Counted from the first letter of the stretch, positions 52,875 to 62,353 are shown. The stretch is DNA of 64,000 nucleotides from Alphaproteobacteria bacterium (GCA_021774335.1 JAJFJD010000053.1:1-64000); one strand, 5' to 3'. The notes: generated from the letters alone by a model not told the origin. Made by a program: numbers and translations.

Positions 52875-53782
52875 ACCGGCCGGTCGCCGTCCACGGTGAC
52901 CCGATGCATGTAGCGCCGCTCACCCGGATAGTCGTTGAGGGCGTAGTGCATCAGGCATCGGTTATCCCAAAATGCCAGAGATCCCGGTGTCCAGCGGAAC
53001 CGGCATGTGAACTCCGGCCGCACCGCATGGGCATACAGGAATTCCAAGAGCGGTTTGCTCTCCTCTTCGGTCATTCCGTCGAAGCGGAGCGTGAACGCCT
53101 TGTTCACGAACAATCCCTTTCGCCCGGTATCGGGATGCGTACGCACGACCGGATGCAGATTTTCGATCGGCGGTTTGCCCGTGGCCTCTGCGGTGATTTT
53201 GGTCGAGCGCGTAGCGTTCCGCCGGGCGACTTCCGCCGGATCGCTGAGGGTGCGGTCCGAATGCAACGCCATCAGACCATCCAGCATTTCCTTCATGCCG
53301 TCCGATAGAGCGTCGTATGCCGCCTGCTGATCGGCGAACATGGTGTCGCCGCCGACCGCGGGCACTTCGATGCCATACAGCATCGACCCCAGCGCCGGCC
53401 GCTCCAGGAAAGTCACGTCCGAATGCCAGACGCCGCCGATATTGTGCTGGTCGGTCGGCTCCTTGACGATCGGCAGGATTTCTTCGTCACCGTCCAGATG
53501 AACGTATTGCGGATGGATGTTGAGTGTCCCGAAATGCCGTCCGAAGGCCTTATGCGTCTCCGGGGTCAAAGTCTGATCGCGAACAAAGATCACCTTGTGG
53601 GCGAGGAACGCCCGCCGGACCTCCTCCACGGTTTCCGCATCAAGCGTGTTGAGATCGATCCCGCCGATCTCCGCACCGCAGGCACCCGCGATCGGCGTCA
53701 CGGAAATGTGGCGATAGTCGACGCTGTTATGGCCCCGGTTGTCCTGCGCATCGTCTGCGAGCCTTACGTCGGCAACGCTCAT
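52871..53782 (-). CDS. TauD/TfdA family dioxygenase (isolated copy)
   Basis: 303 residues from ATG 53782, which has GGGAGAA about 7 nt upstream; two earlier in-frame ATGs lack a ribosome site. WHSD at 119-122 (H120, D122), distal His in NRCLMHYALNDYPG and Arg in RRYMHRVTVDG. GRKGLFVNKAFTLRFDGM and LEFLYAHAV are typical. It shares a CTAG with the end of the UGSC operon but is on the opposite strand. Confidence 0.92.
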   Translation of the reverse strand: MSVADVRLADDAQDNRGHNSVDYRHISVTPIAGACGAEIGGIDLNTLDAETVEEVRRAFLAHKVIFVRDQTLTPETHKAFGRHFGTLNIHPQYVHLDGDEEILPIVKEPTDQHNIGGVWHSDVTFLERPALGSMLYGIEVPAVGGDTMFADQQAAYDALSDGMKEMLDGLMALHSDRTLSDPAEVARRNATRSTKITAEATGKPPIENLHPVVRTHPDTGRKGLFVNKAFTLRFDGMTEEESKPLLEFLYAHAVRPEFTCRFRWTPGSLAFWDNRCLMHYALNDYPGERRYMHRVTVDGDRPV

Positions 53783-53892
53783 TTTCGCTTCTCCCAACAT
53801 GGAAATTTGTCCGGTCAAATCGCCGCAAAGCTAATTCAGCCCAGCCGATTAGACAAGCGCTCGACAGCGGATACGGCACTAATCCACGCGGT

Positions 53893-54810
53893 CTATCCGG
53901 CGATGCGGCCCACCACGGTAGAGGCATCCTCGATCGCCCCAGCCAATTGACCCGTATCACCCGCTCGGACGGCCCCGACCGCAAAAATGCCGGGCACGCT
54001 GGTCTGTAGGTCCGGTCCGGTCACCATGCGGCCAGACGCATCCCGTTCAATACCGGCCGGGAGATAGTTCAGGTTGGGCTCGAGCCCGACGAACACGAAG
54101 ACCCCGGAACACGCCAGATCCTCTGTGGAGCCGCCATCCGCCGGCATAAGCCGCACGCCTGAGACGTCATCCTCACCGGTAATCTCCGTCACGACCGTCC
54201 CGTACCGAACGGAAATCTTAGGGTTATCAACCGCTCGGCTAACGAAACCCTGCTTCGCCCGAAGCGCATCGCCGCGGGTGACGAGTGTGAGCCCTTTTAC
54301 GTAGTCGGTGAGATGCAGCGCTTCCTGTAAGGCCGAGTCGCCGCCGCCGACCACGACCACATCCTGATCGACGAAAAACCCGGCGTCACAGCCGGCGCAT
54401 TGCGACACGCCGCGACCGAACAGCCGCTCCTCACCCGACACGCCGAGCGATTTCAACCGCGCGCCCGACGCCAACACCACGGTCTTGCCTCGATGCGTGC
54501 CGCTGTCTGTGGCCACGGTCTTAAGATCGCCGTCGATATCCAGCCGTGCCGCCGCCTCGGAAATGATCTCGACGCCATGTTCGACCAGCGCTTCCAGTTC
54601 CGCCACCGCCAGGTCCATACCCGACGCGTCGCTCGCCGCTGGATAATCCTCGACATGGCCGACATTCATCACCAGTCCGCCCATATGCCCGCCGTCATCG
54701 ATCGACGCCACGGAAAGGCCACGCGCCGCAGCCGCCCGCGCCGCCGTCAGCCCGGCCATGCCACCGCCGACTACGATCACGTCGTAAGGATCATTGGAGC
54801 TCGTCATCAT
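53893..54810 (-). CDS. Thioredoxin-reductase-like FAD/NAD(P) oxidoreductase
   Basis: 305 residues from ATG 54810 (an ATG ATG pair). FAD loop VIVVGGGMAGLTAARAA at 11-27, NAD(P) loop VVVVGGGDSALQEALH, and a redox-active C138-A-G-C141 in GVSQCAGCDAGFF, the position of CATC in TrxB; C-terminal VPGIFAVGAVRAGDTGQ. It therefore can pass electrons to a disulfide, selenenyl-sulfide or thioredoxin-like partner. The nearby UGSC selenoprotein operon makes such a partnership attractive, but the genes face away from each other and are separated by TauD. Confidence 0.9.
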   Translation of the reverse strand: MMTSSNDPYDVIVVGGGMAGLTAARAAAARGLSVASIDDGGHMGGLVMNVGHVEDYPAASDASGMDLAVAELEALVEHGVEIISEAAARLDIDGDLKTVATDSGTHRGKTVVLASGARLKSLGVSGEERLFGRGVSQCAGCDAGFFVDQDVVVVGGGDSALQEALHLTDYVKGLTLVTRGDALRAKQGFVSRAVDNPKISVRYGTVVTEITGEDDVSGVRLMPADGGSTEDLACSGVFVFVGLEPNLNYLPAGIERDASGRMVTGPDLQTSVPGIFAVGAVRAGDTGQLAGAIEDASTVVGRIAG

Positions 54811-54932
54811 CGATTCCCGTTCATAGCCAATGGACGTACAAGGCACCTATAACCTTATACCGGGGCGGCGGCCTCGTCGGCAAAGCGGATCGATTTCTTA
54901 CGGAAGCCTGCGCCTTTTCCAGGCAGCGGTTT

Positions 54933-55229
54933 CTACTGGGAGATAAACCGAACACCGATTTCGAGGTCGGAGCGATGAACGACCTCGCATTCAACCTCTT
55001 CGCCGGGAGCGATCACGAGATCAAACGAATCGGGAAGCGTCTTAGGATCGGCGGGGTGCAGGCGCGCGCCGGTGTTGGACATCTCAACGATCGTGCACGT
55101 CATCTCGCAACGCCGATCATCGAATAAAATTTTCGCATTTTTGGCGATCAAATACCGCGCATTCCCGCGCCGCTCGATCAATCGCTGACGGATTGCAAGC
55201 ATTTCCAACGTATTCCCATCATTCCCCAT
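54933..55229 (-). CDS. PilZ-domain protein
   Basis: 98 residues. PilZ features: a basic N-terminal RRGNARYLI segment (the R-x3-R c-di-GMP region) and IVEMSNTGARLHPAD, corresponding to the DxSxxG site with Asp replaced by Glu/Met. It probably binds cyclic di-GMP or has lost that ability; the motif is imperfect. Free-standing single-domain protein, divergent from pyrC. Confidence 0.8.
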   Translation of the reverse strand: MGNDGNTLEMLAIRQRLIERRGNARYLIAKNAKILFDDRRCEMTCTIVEMSNTGARLHPADPKTLPDSFDLVIAPGEEVECEVVHRSDLEIGVRFISQ

Positions 55230-55419
55230 TGGGGCAATCTTGGACGGACAGCACTTAAAATGCCATTAACGGCCCAAATTCCGGGGAATTTGAGCGCTCC
55301 TGCCCCTTCCGTCCACGCCCCAATTTATGCGAAAAGACCATCTAGACCGCGTTATCCCGGTTGATTACAAGAATACCCAGGCCCCGGCTCAGCCGTTGCG
55401 GCCCAAGAGGAACCTGCCC
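55230..55419. promoter_or_regulatory. Divergent region with an 18-bp inverted repeat (PilZ gene / pyrC)
   Basis: 190 bp. CAAATTCC (55275-55282), GG, GGAATTTG (55285-55292) is a perfect 8-bp inverted repeat. It could be an operator or a promoter-proximal hairpin for either divergent gene. AAGAGG at about 55405 is the ribosome site of pyrC. Confidence 0.45.
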
Positions 55420-56502
55420 ATGACGGCCAACCCCGCAAACCTGACCATCCGGGAACCCGACGATTGGCATCTTCATCTGCGCGATGACGCCATGCTGGCC
55501 CTCGCCGCCGATATAACAGCCCGGCAGTTCGCGCGGGCCATCGTGATGCCGAACCTAGTGCCGCCGGTGACGACCGTCGATGCCGCGGAAGCCTATCGCG
55601 ATCGCATCCTCGCGGCGTTGCCGCCGGGACGCCGGTTCACGCCGCTAATGACTGCCTATCTGACCGACGAGATCGATCCCGACGAGATCGCGACCGGCTT
55701 TACAAAGGGTGTCTTTACCGCCTGCAAGCTCTATCCGGCGGGGGCAACCACCAATTCCTCGGCCGGCGTAACGGACGTTCGCAAGATCGGGCCGGTGCTG
55801 GAACGGATGCAGACGATCGGCATGCCGCTGCTCCTGCATGGCGAAGTGACCTCGTCCGATATCGATATTTTCGACCGCGAAGCTGCGTTCCTGGAGACCG
55901 TGCTGGCACCGATGCTGAGCGATTTCCCGGCGCTGAAGGTCGTGCTGGAGCACATTACGACGACCGACTCCGTACAGTTCGTCCAGGATGCCGGGCCGAC
56001 ACTGGCGGCCACGATCACGGCGCACCACCTTCGCATCGACCGCAACGCCCTGTTCGAGGGCGGGCTGCGGCCGCACGCATACTGCCTGCCGGTCGCAAAA
56101 CGCCGCCATCATCGGACGGCGCTGCGCCAGGCCGCCGTTTCGGGTAACCCGAAATTCTTTCTCGGAACCGACTCAGCGCCGCACCAGAAACAGGATAAGG
56201 AAAGTGCCTGCGGCTGCGCCGGCATCTTCAGCGCGCCCGTGGCGTTGGAAAGCTATGCGCTGACCTTCGACGAGGAAGGCGCGCTCGACAAGCTGGAGGC
56301 ATTCGCGTCCGAGTTCGGCCCGCGCTTTTACGAGCTGCCGTTCAACGAGGGCACCATCACACTGCACCGCGAGACCCAGACCGTGCCGGAGACCGTGACG
56401 CAGGGCGATGTCTCCGTCGTGCCGTTCCACGCGGGTGAAACACTGGCCTGGCGCGCCGGAGAGCGCACGGATGATGTTCAGATGTCACAAGCACGCGCCT
56501 GA
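55420..56502 (+). CDS. pyrC: Dihydroorotase, class II
   Basis: 360 residues from ATG 55420, the E. coli-type length. Zn ligands H17 and H19 (DDWHLHLRDD), carboxylated K103 in CKLYPAGATTNS, and later histidines in LLLHGEVTSSD, LEHITTTDS, and the catalytic Asp in GTDSAPH. It cyclises carbamoyl-aspartate in pyrimidine synthesis. An in-frame extension of 31 residues upstream was rejected for lack of a ribosome site and homology. The gene is monocistronic. Confidence 0.96.
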   Translation: MTANPANLTIREPDDWHLHLRDDAMLALAADITARQFARAIVMPNLVPPVTTVDAAEAYRDRILAALPPGRRFTPLMTAYLTDEIDPDEIATGFTKGVFTACKLYPAGATTNSSAGVTDVRKIGPVLERMQTIGMPLLLHGEVTSSDIDIFDREAAFLETVLAPMLSDFPALKVVLEHITTTDSVQFVQDAGPTLAATITAHHLRIDRNALFEGGLRPHAYCLPVAKRRHHRTALRQAAVSGNPKFFLGTDSAPHQKQDKESACGCAGIFSAPVALESYALTFDEEGALDKLEAFASEFGPRFYELPFNEGTITLHRETQTVPETVTQGDVSVVPFHAGETLAWRAGERTDDVQMSQARA

Positions 56503-56558
56503 CGCGCACGAACGCGGCCATGCACGCCACGACAACGCCCGCATAGAAGGATGACGTT

Positions 56559-57149
56559 CTAACCGGCGGCCATGCCTTGTTTAAACCGGACGCGGCATGC
56601 CGCCATATCCAAGTTCCGCTTGAACGCACTGGGCGGTGTCGGCAGGACACGGCACAGCAGAAACCGCGGGCCAGGCGCCTCGGCGATAAACTTCGCCGCG
56701 TCGGCAATTTGCGACGGCTCCGAAATGGTCATTGCGGACGATATGCCGGCCCCTCGTGCGATCGCATCCAGGTTCGCGGTCGCCGCGGTATGCCCGGTTT
56801 GACCGCCGGTTTCCCCATGCATGGAGTTGTCCTGACAGACGATCGTCAGGTTCTGCGGCGCTTCGGACGCGACGGTGACCAGGGATCCGATCCCCATCAG
56901 CATCTCGCCGTCGCCGTTGATCGCGGCAATCTTGCGATCCGGGGCGGAGAGCGCCATCCCAAGCCCGATCGATACGGCCGCGCCCATCGCGCCGGCCATC
57001 GTATAGACATTGGGCCCGTCGCCCGTCAGTGCGGCGGTGTCCTTGGAGGCGCCGGCCAAGCCGCTCACGAAGAGCCAGTCCGCTTGGTTTGGAAACAGCA
57101 GCGGCAGCAATTCGCGCCGGTCAATGTTGGCAGTCGGTGATATCGCCAT
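56559..57149 (-). CDS. TPP-dependent decarboxylase, C-terminal (beta) subunit
   Basis: 196 residues, like ComE of sulfopyruvate decarboxylase or the C-half of phosphonopyruvate decarboxylase. TPP-binding motif GDGEMLMGIGSLVTVAS ending after about 28 residues in CQDN; GAMGAAVSIGLGMAL precedes it. It should pair with the alpha subunit 2 nt upstream. Known reactions: sulfopyruvate to sulfoacetaldehyde, or phosphonopyruvate to phosphonoacetaldehyde. Confidence 0.88.
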   Translation of the reverse strand: MAISPTANIDRRELLPLLFPNQADWLFVSGLAGASKDTAALTGDGPNVYTMAGAMGAAVSIGLGMALSAPDRKIAAINGDGEMLMGIGSLVTVASEAPQNLTIVCQDNSMHGETGGQTGHTAATANLDAIARGAGISSAMTISEPSQIADAAKFIAEAPGPRFLLCRVLPTPPSAFKRNLDMAACRVRFKQGMAAG

Positions 57150-57151
57150 GA

Positions 57152-57676
57152 TCAGAACCCCTTCGCACCCAAGAATTTTTGACTCAGTACAATCGCCGAC
57201 GCCTGCGCGCCGCTTCCCGATGCGCTGAGCGCCGCCGCCGTCGCCTTCTCCAGGTCATCGGGGCTCTCGACCTTGAATATCAGCACGCCCATGCTCTTGA
57301 GCAATGCCTCCAACGCCCCGGCCATGGGGTACTGCCAGGGGTTCTGTTCGCCGTAGTCGCCCCGCATGCTGATCATCATCAGCAATGGAAAGCGTGCGCC
57401 TTTGGCGAGCGAAAGGTAGTTCGGGCAATTGCCGAGGCCGCTGGACTGCATGCAAAGCACGGCGCGTTCCCCGACGAGATCGGCGCCAGCGCAGATTCCC
57501 ACGCCCTCTTCTTCAGTGGTCAGCAAAACGGTGCGGGTATCATTGTGCTCTTCGGCCAATGCGATGAGCCGGTCATTCCCGGCGTCGGGCACGTGGGCGA
57601 AGAGTTTGACACCGGCATCCCGCATCAAATCGAACATCACGCCGGACCATTCGGCGTGGGGGTGATCGTCGGCCAT
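57152..57676 (-). CDS. TPP-dependent decarboxylase, N-terminal (alpha) subunit
   Basis: 174 residues, like ComD, the PYR-domain subunit. The activating glutamate is in LLTTEEEGVGICAGADL; MQSSGLGNCPNYLSLA and MISMRGDYGEQNPWQY are family features. GAGGAGA lies about 8 nt before the ATG. Together with the following gene it forms the two-subunit decarboxylase. Sulfopyruvate and phosphonopyruvate versions cannot be told apart by eye, though the organosulfur-type oxygenases in this window make the first attractive. Confidence 0.88.
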   Translation of the reverse strand: MADDHPHAEWSGVMFDLMRDAGVKLFAHVPDAGNDRLIALAEEHNDTRTVLLTTEEEGVGICAGADLVGERAVLCMQSSGLGNCPNYLSLAKGARFPLLMMISMRGDYGEQNPWQYPMAGALEALLKSMGVLIFKVESPDDLEKATAAALSASGSGAQASAIVLSQKFLGAKGF

Positions 57677-57882
57677 GGATGGGTCTCCTCTGTGGACGGC
57701 GGGACGGTAATTGATGACCGCAGGCTGTGCAAGTCGGCGCGGCTGACCATCCCCGTAATGGTCACATTGACCGTCGCTCTGGCGGCAATTTCACGATATC
57801 AAGTTGGACCGTCTTCCCCATTTTCGATCAAGTGGCATCTCCTGATCGGCAAAAACCCAACCAAGTGAATGAGCACCAGAGC
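57677..57882. promoter_or_regulatory. Divergent intergenic region (TPP decarboxylase / CocE hydrolase)
   Basis: 206 bp. Divergent promoters expected. No strong repeat or promoter pair recognised; ATG at 57883 has no good ribosome site, so GTG at 57865 remains possible as the start of the hydrolase. Confidence 0.25.
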
Positions 57883-59718
57883 ATGAAAGCGTTTGAAGGG
57901 TCGTACCGCCAGTACGACAGCGTCGTCGACCGGGACCTCGGCATCGCAATGGACGACGGCGCAATGCTGTATCTGGATGTTTATCGGCCGGCGCTGAAGG
58001 GTGAAGCCGTCGAGGGCGAATGGCCGGTACTCCTGGAGCGGTCACCCTACAACAAAGACCGAATGTCCTACTCCATCGCGGGGCGGTATTTCGCGCAGCG
58101 CGGCTATGTCTATGTCATTCAGGATGTCCGGGGCCGGTGGTCGTCCGACGGGGCTTTCGAATTCCTGCGCAATGAAGCCGACGACGGCCTGGCCACCATG
58201 CAATGGCTTTCCGAGCAGCCGTGGTGCGGCGACAAGATCGGCACCCTTGGAATTTCCTACACCACCGCCACGCAGCAGGCCCTGGCGGTGCGGAAGCCGC
58301 CGAAACTCGCCACCCAGGTCTTGTTCGACGGTCCGTACAACTATTTTCGCCAGACCATGCGCCACGGGGGCGCGTGTGAATATGCGATCGCCTTTCAATA
58401 CGTCGTGTTCATGGCCCGCAGCGGCAAGCAGGCCAACGCCGATCCTCAAGTCCAGGCCCAGCTCGACGAGATGTGGGCGTCGCTCACCGATTGGCTTGTC
58501 CATCAGCCTCTACGCCAGGGCAGTTCGCCGCTGCGCCTCACGCCGGACTACGAGCAGTGGTTCTTCGATATGCTCACGCGCAGCGATTACGAAGACTATT
58601 GGAAGACGCCTGATCTGTGCATCGAGGAATTCATCGACGACTATCCGGACATTCCTTTGCTCCTCGAAACCTCCTGGTACGGCCATCACATCACCGCAAC
58701 GCTTTGGAAGTATGCCGAGTTGAAGAAGCATCATCGCACACCGAAGAAACTGGTGATCGGGACATGGCTGCATGGCGGGGATATGTTCACCCAGTCCTGG
58801 GCGGGCGATGTGGAATTCGGCGCCGAAGCCGCCCTTGAAGACAACAACGGCCTGCGGCTGCGGTGGGTCGATCAGCACCTGAAGGGTCTCCCTACCGGCC
58901 TGGAAGAAGAGGCGCCGGTGAAACTGTTCGTCATGGGCGGTGGCAGCGGCAAGCGCGACGCCGCGGGGCGCATGATGCACGGCGGCCGATGGCGCGACGA
59001 GCAGGAATGGCCGCTGACACGTGCCGAGGAAACAACACTGTATTTTCAACCCGACGGCGCCCTGTCGCCGGATCGCGCCGCGGCGGATGCGAAGCCGGTC
59101 GAATACGATTTTGATCCGGCGAATCCGGTCCCCACGGTCGGCGGAAACTTCACCAATTACGGGACCACGGGCTTCCTCGAAGGCGGCGGCTACAACCAAA
59201 ACAGCGGCACGATGTCGGGCGATCAAAGCCCGAAGCTGCCATTGGCCGCACGGCCCGACGTCATCGTGTTCCGCACACCGCCCCTGGAAGACGGCGTGGA
59301 AGTGACCGGCGTGGTCACATGCCATCTTTGGGTAGGTTCTTCCGCCGTCGACACCGATTTCACGGTCAAGCTGATCGACGAGTATCCGCCAAGCGCGGAT
59401 TATCCCAATGGGTACGCACTGAACCTAGGCGATTCAATTCTCCGGATGCGATATCGCGAGGGCTTCGAGGCGCCCCTCTTCATGGAGCCGGGAGAGATTT
59501 ACCGCATCCAGCTTCAACTCCAGGCGACCAGCAACTTCTTCGCGCCGGGTCACCGGATCAGGGTGGACGTCTCCAGCAGCAATTTCCCGCATTACGACGT
59601 CAACCCGAACACCGGCGAACCGCTAGGGTTGAGCCGGTGTTCACAGGTCGCCCGTCAAAAGATCTACCAGGACGTGGCCCGGGCATCCTGCGTCGACTTG
59701 CCGATTATACCGAGCTGA
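57883..59718 (+). CDS. CocE/NonD-family serine hydrolase
   Basis: 611 residues. X-Pro dipeptidyl-peptidase-like: nucleophile in GTLGISYTTATQQAL (G-x-S-Y), RGRWSSDGAFEF upstream, and a C-terminal jelly-roll domain with VTGVVTCHLWVGSSAVDTDFTV and DVSSSNFPHYDVNPNTG. The family includes cocaine esterase and glutaryl-7-ACA acylase-type enzymes that cleave esters or amides. Start is uncertain between ATG 57883 and GTG 57865. Substrate unknown. Confidence 0.88.
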   Translation: MKAFEGSYRQYDSVVDRDLGIAMDDGAMLYLDVYRPALKGEAVEGEWPVLLERSPYNKDRMSYSIAGRYFAQRGYVYVIQDVRGRWSSDGAFEFLRNEADDGLATMQWLSEQPWCGDKIGTLGISYTTATQQALAVRKPPKLATQVLFDGPYNYFRQTMRHGGACEYAIAFQYVVFMARSGKQANADPQVQAQLDEMWASLTDWLVHQPLRQGSSPLRLTPDYEQWFFDMLTRSDYEDYWKTPDLCIEEFIDDYPDIPLLLETSWYGHHITATLWKYAELKKHHRTPKKLVIGTWLHGGDMFTQSWAGDVEFGAEAALEDNNGLRLRWVDQHLKGLPTGLEEEAPVKLFVMGGGSGKRDAAGRMMHGGRWRDEQEWPLTRAEETTLYFQPDGALSPDRAAADAKPVEYDFDPANPVPTVGGNFTNYGTTGFLEGGGYNQNSGTMSGDQSPKLPLAARPDVIVFRTPPLEDGVEVTGVVTCHLWVGSSAVDTDFTVKLIDEYPPSADYPNGYALNLGDSILRMRYREGFEAPLFMEPGEIYRIQLQLQATSNFFAPGHRIRVDVSSSNFPHYDVNPNTGEPLGLSRCSQVARQKIYQDVARASCVDLPIIPS

Positions 59719-59742
59719 TATTCCCGCGTTCGAGGGCGAGGG

Positions 59743-60600
59743 CTAAGCGGCCGGCGGCACGACAAACCCGGATAACTCACCGCGCAACGTCGTCCGCAGC
59801 ATGCGGCGCGGCTGACTTTCATCGAAATCGCCGAGCGCCAGGTGCATGGTGGTGCGATTGTCCCAGCAGACGAGATCGCCGACATGCCATTGATGCCGGT
59901 AGACATTTTCCGGCCGTGTCGCGTGCGCGCAGAGGAACTTGATGAGCGGCTCGCTTTCTTCCCGGGTCATTCCATCGAAATGCGATGTGCGTTCGCTCAC
60001 ATAGAGCGCTTTGACGCCGCTTTCATCGTGTTCGCGGACGCAGGGATGCGCGATCGGCGGATTGATCTTCAGAAGTTCCTTGATCTTTTCGGGGTCACGC
60101 TTTCCAACGCCGGACACGAGACTGAAATCATAGACCGACTGCAAGTCCGCGACGATCCCTTTCAACTTGTCAGACAACCCCTCATAGGCCCGCACCATGT
60201 TACAGAACATCGTGTCGCCGCCGACGGGGGGTTTCGTGACGCAATAGAGCATCGATGCGGCGGCGGGCCGGTTGGTATAGGAATAGTCGGAATGCCAATT
60301 GCGGCCGGTATTGCGCGTCTGCGACGGCTGGCCGTTCTTCGGAATGTTCGTTATTTCCAGCAGTTCAGGATAGCCTTCGAGCGTGTCATGCGGTGTCGCC
60401 GCATGGTCATCGAGACCGCGGAACCGCCGCGAGAACGCAATATGCTGATCCGGGGCCCATTCGACGTCGCGAAAAACAATGACATGCGCCCGATGCCAAG
60501 CCTCTCTGATCGCATCGATTTCGGCATCGGTCACCGCGCCGGTGATATCGACTCCCCGAATTTCAGCACCAAGCGCGTGCGCCAGAGGGAGAACTTCCAT
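59743..60600 (-). CDS. TauD/TfdA family dioxygenase (isolated copy)
   Basis: 285 residues from ATG 60600 with AGGAG 8 nt before it. WHSD at 102-105 (H103, D105), distal His in NRTTMHLALGDFDE and Arg in RRMLRTTLRGE. GGDTMFCNMVRAYEGLS and ALYVSERTSHFDGMTREES are family features. Sixth TauD-type gene in the window and convergent with the CocE-type hydrolase. Substrate unknown. Confidence 0.92.
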   Translation of the reverse strand: MEVLPLAHALGAEIRGVDITGAVTDAEIDAIREAWHRAHVIVFRDVEWAPDQHIAFSRRFRGLDDHAATPHDTLEGYPELLEITNIPKNGQPSQTRNTGRNWHSDYSYTNRPAAASMLYCVTKPPVGGDTMFCNMVRAYEGLSDKLKGIVADLQSVYDFSLVSGVGKRDPEKIKELLKINPPIAHPCVREHDESGVKALYVSERTSHFDGMTREESEPLIKFLCAHATRPENVYRHQWHVGDLVCWDNRTTMHLALGDFDESQPRRMLRTTLRGELSGFVVPPAA

Positions 60601-60850
60601 CAACAACTCTCCTGCATAGTGTGTTTGGTCATGCATCGTTTCTGCCGGACCCACCGACAAACCTTAAGACACAATAAGGGGTTCGGACAAAAGTTACCGC
60701 CGATATCCTTCAGTGGAACAAAATCAGCAAACAAGCCACCACTTCCGACCGTGACAAGCCGCGTGCAATCGACCGCGTTTGACGAGGAACCATAGTCCAT
60801 GCGGCAATACATGAAATTGATCTGACGCGGAATTAGGAGCCTTGAGTTCG
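60601..60850. promoter_or_regulatory. Divergent intergenic region (TauD / FAD reductase gene)
   Basis: 250 bp. A divergent promoter region; AGGAG at 60835-60839 is the ribosome site of the rightward gene. No palindrome of note. Confidence 0.3.
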
Positions 60851-62353
60851 ATGAAGGTTGAAAAAGCGGATGTCGTGATCATTGGGGCGGGCAACGCGGC
60901 ATTGTGCGCGGCGCTCGCGGCGAAGGACGCTGGCGCGAACCCTGTCGTGCTCGAAACGGCGCCGCAATCCGAGCGCGGCGGCAACACCTTCTTTGTCGCG
61001 GGATCTTCCCGGTGGGTCTACAACGATATCGACGACATTCAGCAGGTCATGGACCTGACTGAAGAAGAGCTGCGGACGGTCGATTTCGGAACCTACACGC
61101 GGGAAGACTATCTCGAGGATATGGGCCGGCTCACCCAGTACCGCTGCGATCCGGATTTGACCGAGACACTGGTCGACAACTCGCGCGAGGCGCTCGTTTG
61201 GATGAAGTCCAAGGGCGTCAAATTCGCACCCATGTACAAAGGCCAGTCGCAGAAAATCGACGGCCGGATTAAATTTTTCGGCGGCCAAATCTGCATGTTC
61301 TGGGGCGGCGGCCCCGAGTTGACGGCAGCACTGTTCAACGCGGCCGAGGCGCATGACATTCCCATCCACTACGAGACCACCGCTGTATCGCTGGTCACCA
61401 AGGGCGGGGCCGTGAGCGGCGTCGTCGTGGAGCAGGGCGGCGAAACGCGTGAGATTCAAGCGGATGCCGTCGTCTTGGCCAGCGGCGGCTTTCAGTCGAA
61501 TGCCGAAATGCGCACGCGGTATCTGGGCCCTGGGTATGATCTGGCCAAAGTTCGCGGCACCCAGCACAACAACGGCGGCGGCATTACCATGGCCCTTGAT
61601 ATCGGCGCGATGCCGTGGGGCCACTGGTCCGGCGCGCATGCAGTCGGATGGGACATGAATGCGCCGCCGTTCGGCGACCGTGTCGTCGGCGACGGATTTC
61701 AAAAGCACAGCTACATCTTCTCGATCATGGTGAACGCAAACGGCGAACGGTTTGTCGACGAAGGCGCCGACTTCCGGAACTTCACATACGCGAAATACGG
61801 CCATGTGGTGCAGCAGCAGCCCGGCATGTTCGCGTGGCAGGTATTCGACGCCAAGGTCGACGAATTGCTGCGCGATGAATACCGTATTCGCCAGGTCACC
61901 AAGGTGACGGCGGACAGTCTGGAAGAACTGGCGGCCAAGCTCGATGGCGTAGACGCCGACGGATTCCTAAGAACCGTGCATGAGTATAACGCAGCGGTCC
62001 GGCAGGACGTTCCGTTCAATCCGGTCATCAAGGACGGCAGGGGCACCGACGGGCTGGCGGTCGCAAAATCCAACTGGGCGAACACGATCGACACTCCGCC
62101 GTTCCAAGCCTACGCGGTTACCTGCGGCCTTACCTTCACCTTCGGCGGCGTCCGGATCGATACGGACGGCGGCGTGATTCATCGCACCGGAAAACGGATC
62201 CCCGGTCTCTACGCGGCAGGCGAGATGATCGGCGGCCTGTTCTACTTCAACTACCCGAGCGGATCCGGATTGGTTGCCGGCGCGGTTTTCGGTCGCATCG
62301 CCGGCGCCAACGCCGCGCGCCATGCGGATAATCGCAGAGCCGACCCGACATGA
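60851..62353 (+). CDS. FAD-binding fumarate reductase/TcuA-like dehydrogenase
   Basis: 500 residues from ATG 60851 (a TTG three codons earlier is too close to the ribosome site). FAD loop ADVVIIGAGNAALCAALAA, VLETAPQSERGGNTFFVAGSS, and C-terminal GLTFTFGGVRIDTDGGVIHR, LYAAGEMIGGLFYFNYPSGSG, the pattern of tricarballylate dehydrogenase/flavocytochrome fumarate reductases. It oxidises or reduces a C4-C6 acid. It overlaps aspartate dehydrogenase by ATGA. Confidence 0.9.
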   Translation: MKVEKADVVIIGAGNAALCAALAAKDAGANPVVLETAPQSERGGNTFFVAGSSRWVYNDIDDIQQVMDLTEEELRTVDFGTYTREDYLEDMGRLTQYRCDPDLTETLVDNSREALVWMKSKGVKFAPMYKGQSQKIDGRIKFFGGQICMFWGGGPELTAALFNAAEAHDIPIHYETTAVSLVTKGGAVSGVVVEQGGETREIQADAVVLASGGFQSNAEMRTRYLGPGYDLAKVRGTQHNNGGGITMALDIGAMPWGHWSGAHAVGWDMNAPPFGDRVVGDGFQKHSYIFSIMVNANGERFVDEGADFRNFTYAKYGHVVQQQPGMFAWQVFDAKVDELLRDEYRIRQVTKVTADSLEELAAKLDGVDADGFLRTVHEYNAAVRQDVPFNPVIKDGRGTDGLAVAKSNWANTIDTPPFQAYAVTCGLTFTFGGVRIDTDGGVIHRTGKRIPGLYAAGEMIGGLFYFNYPSGSGLVAGAVFGRIAGANAARHADNRRADPT

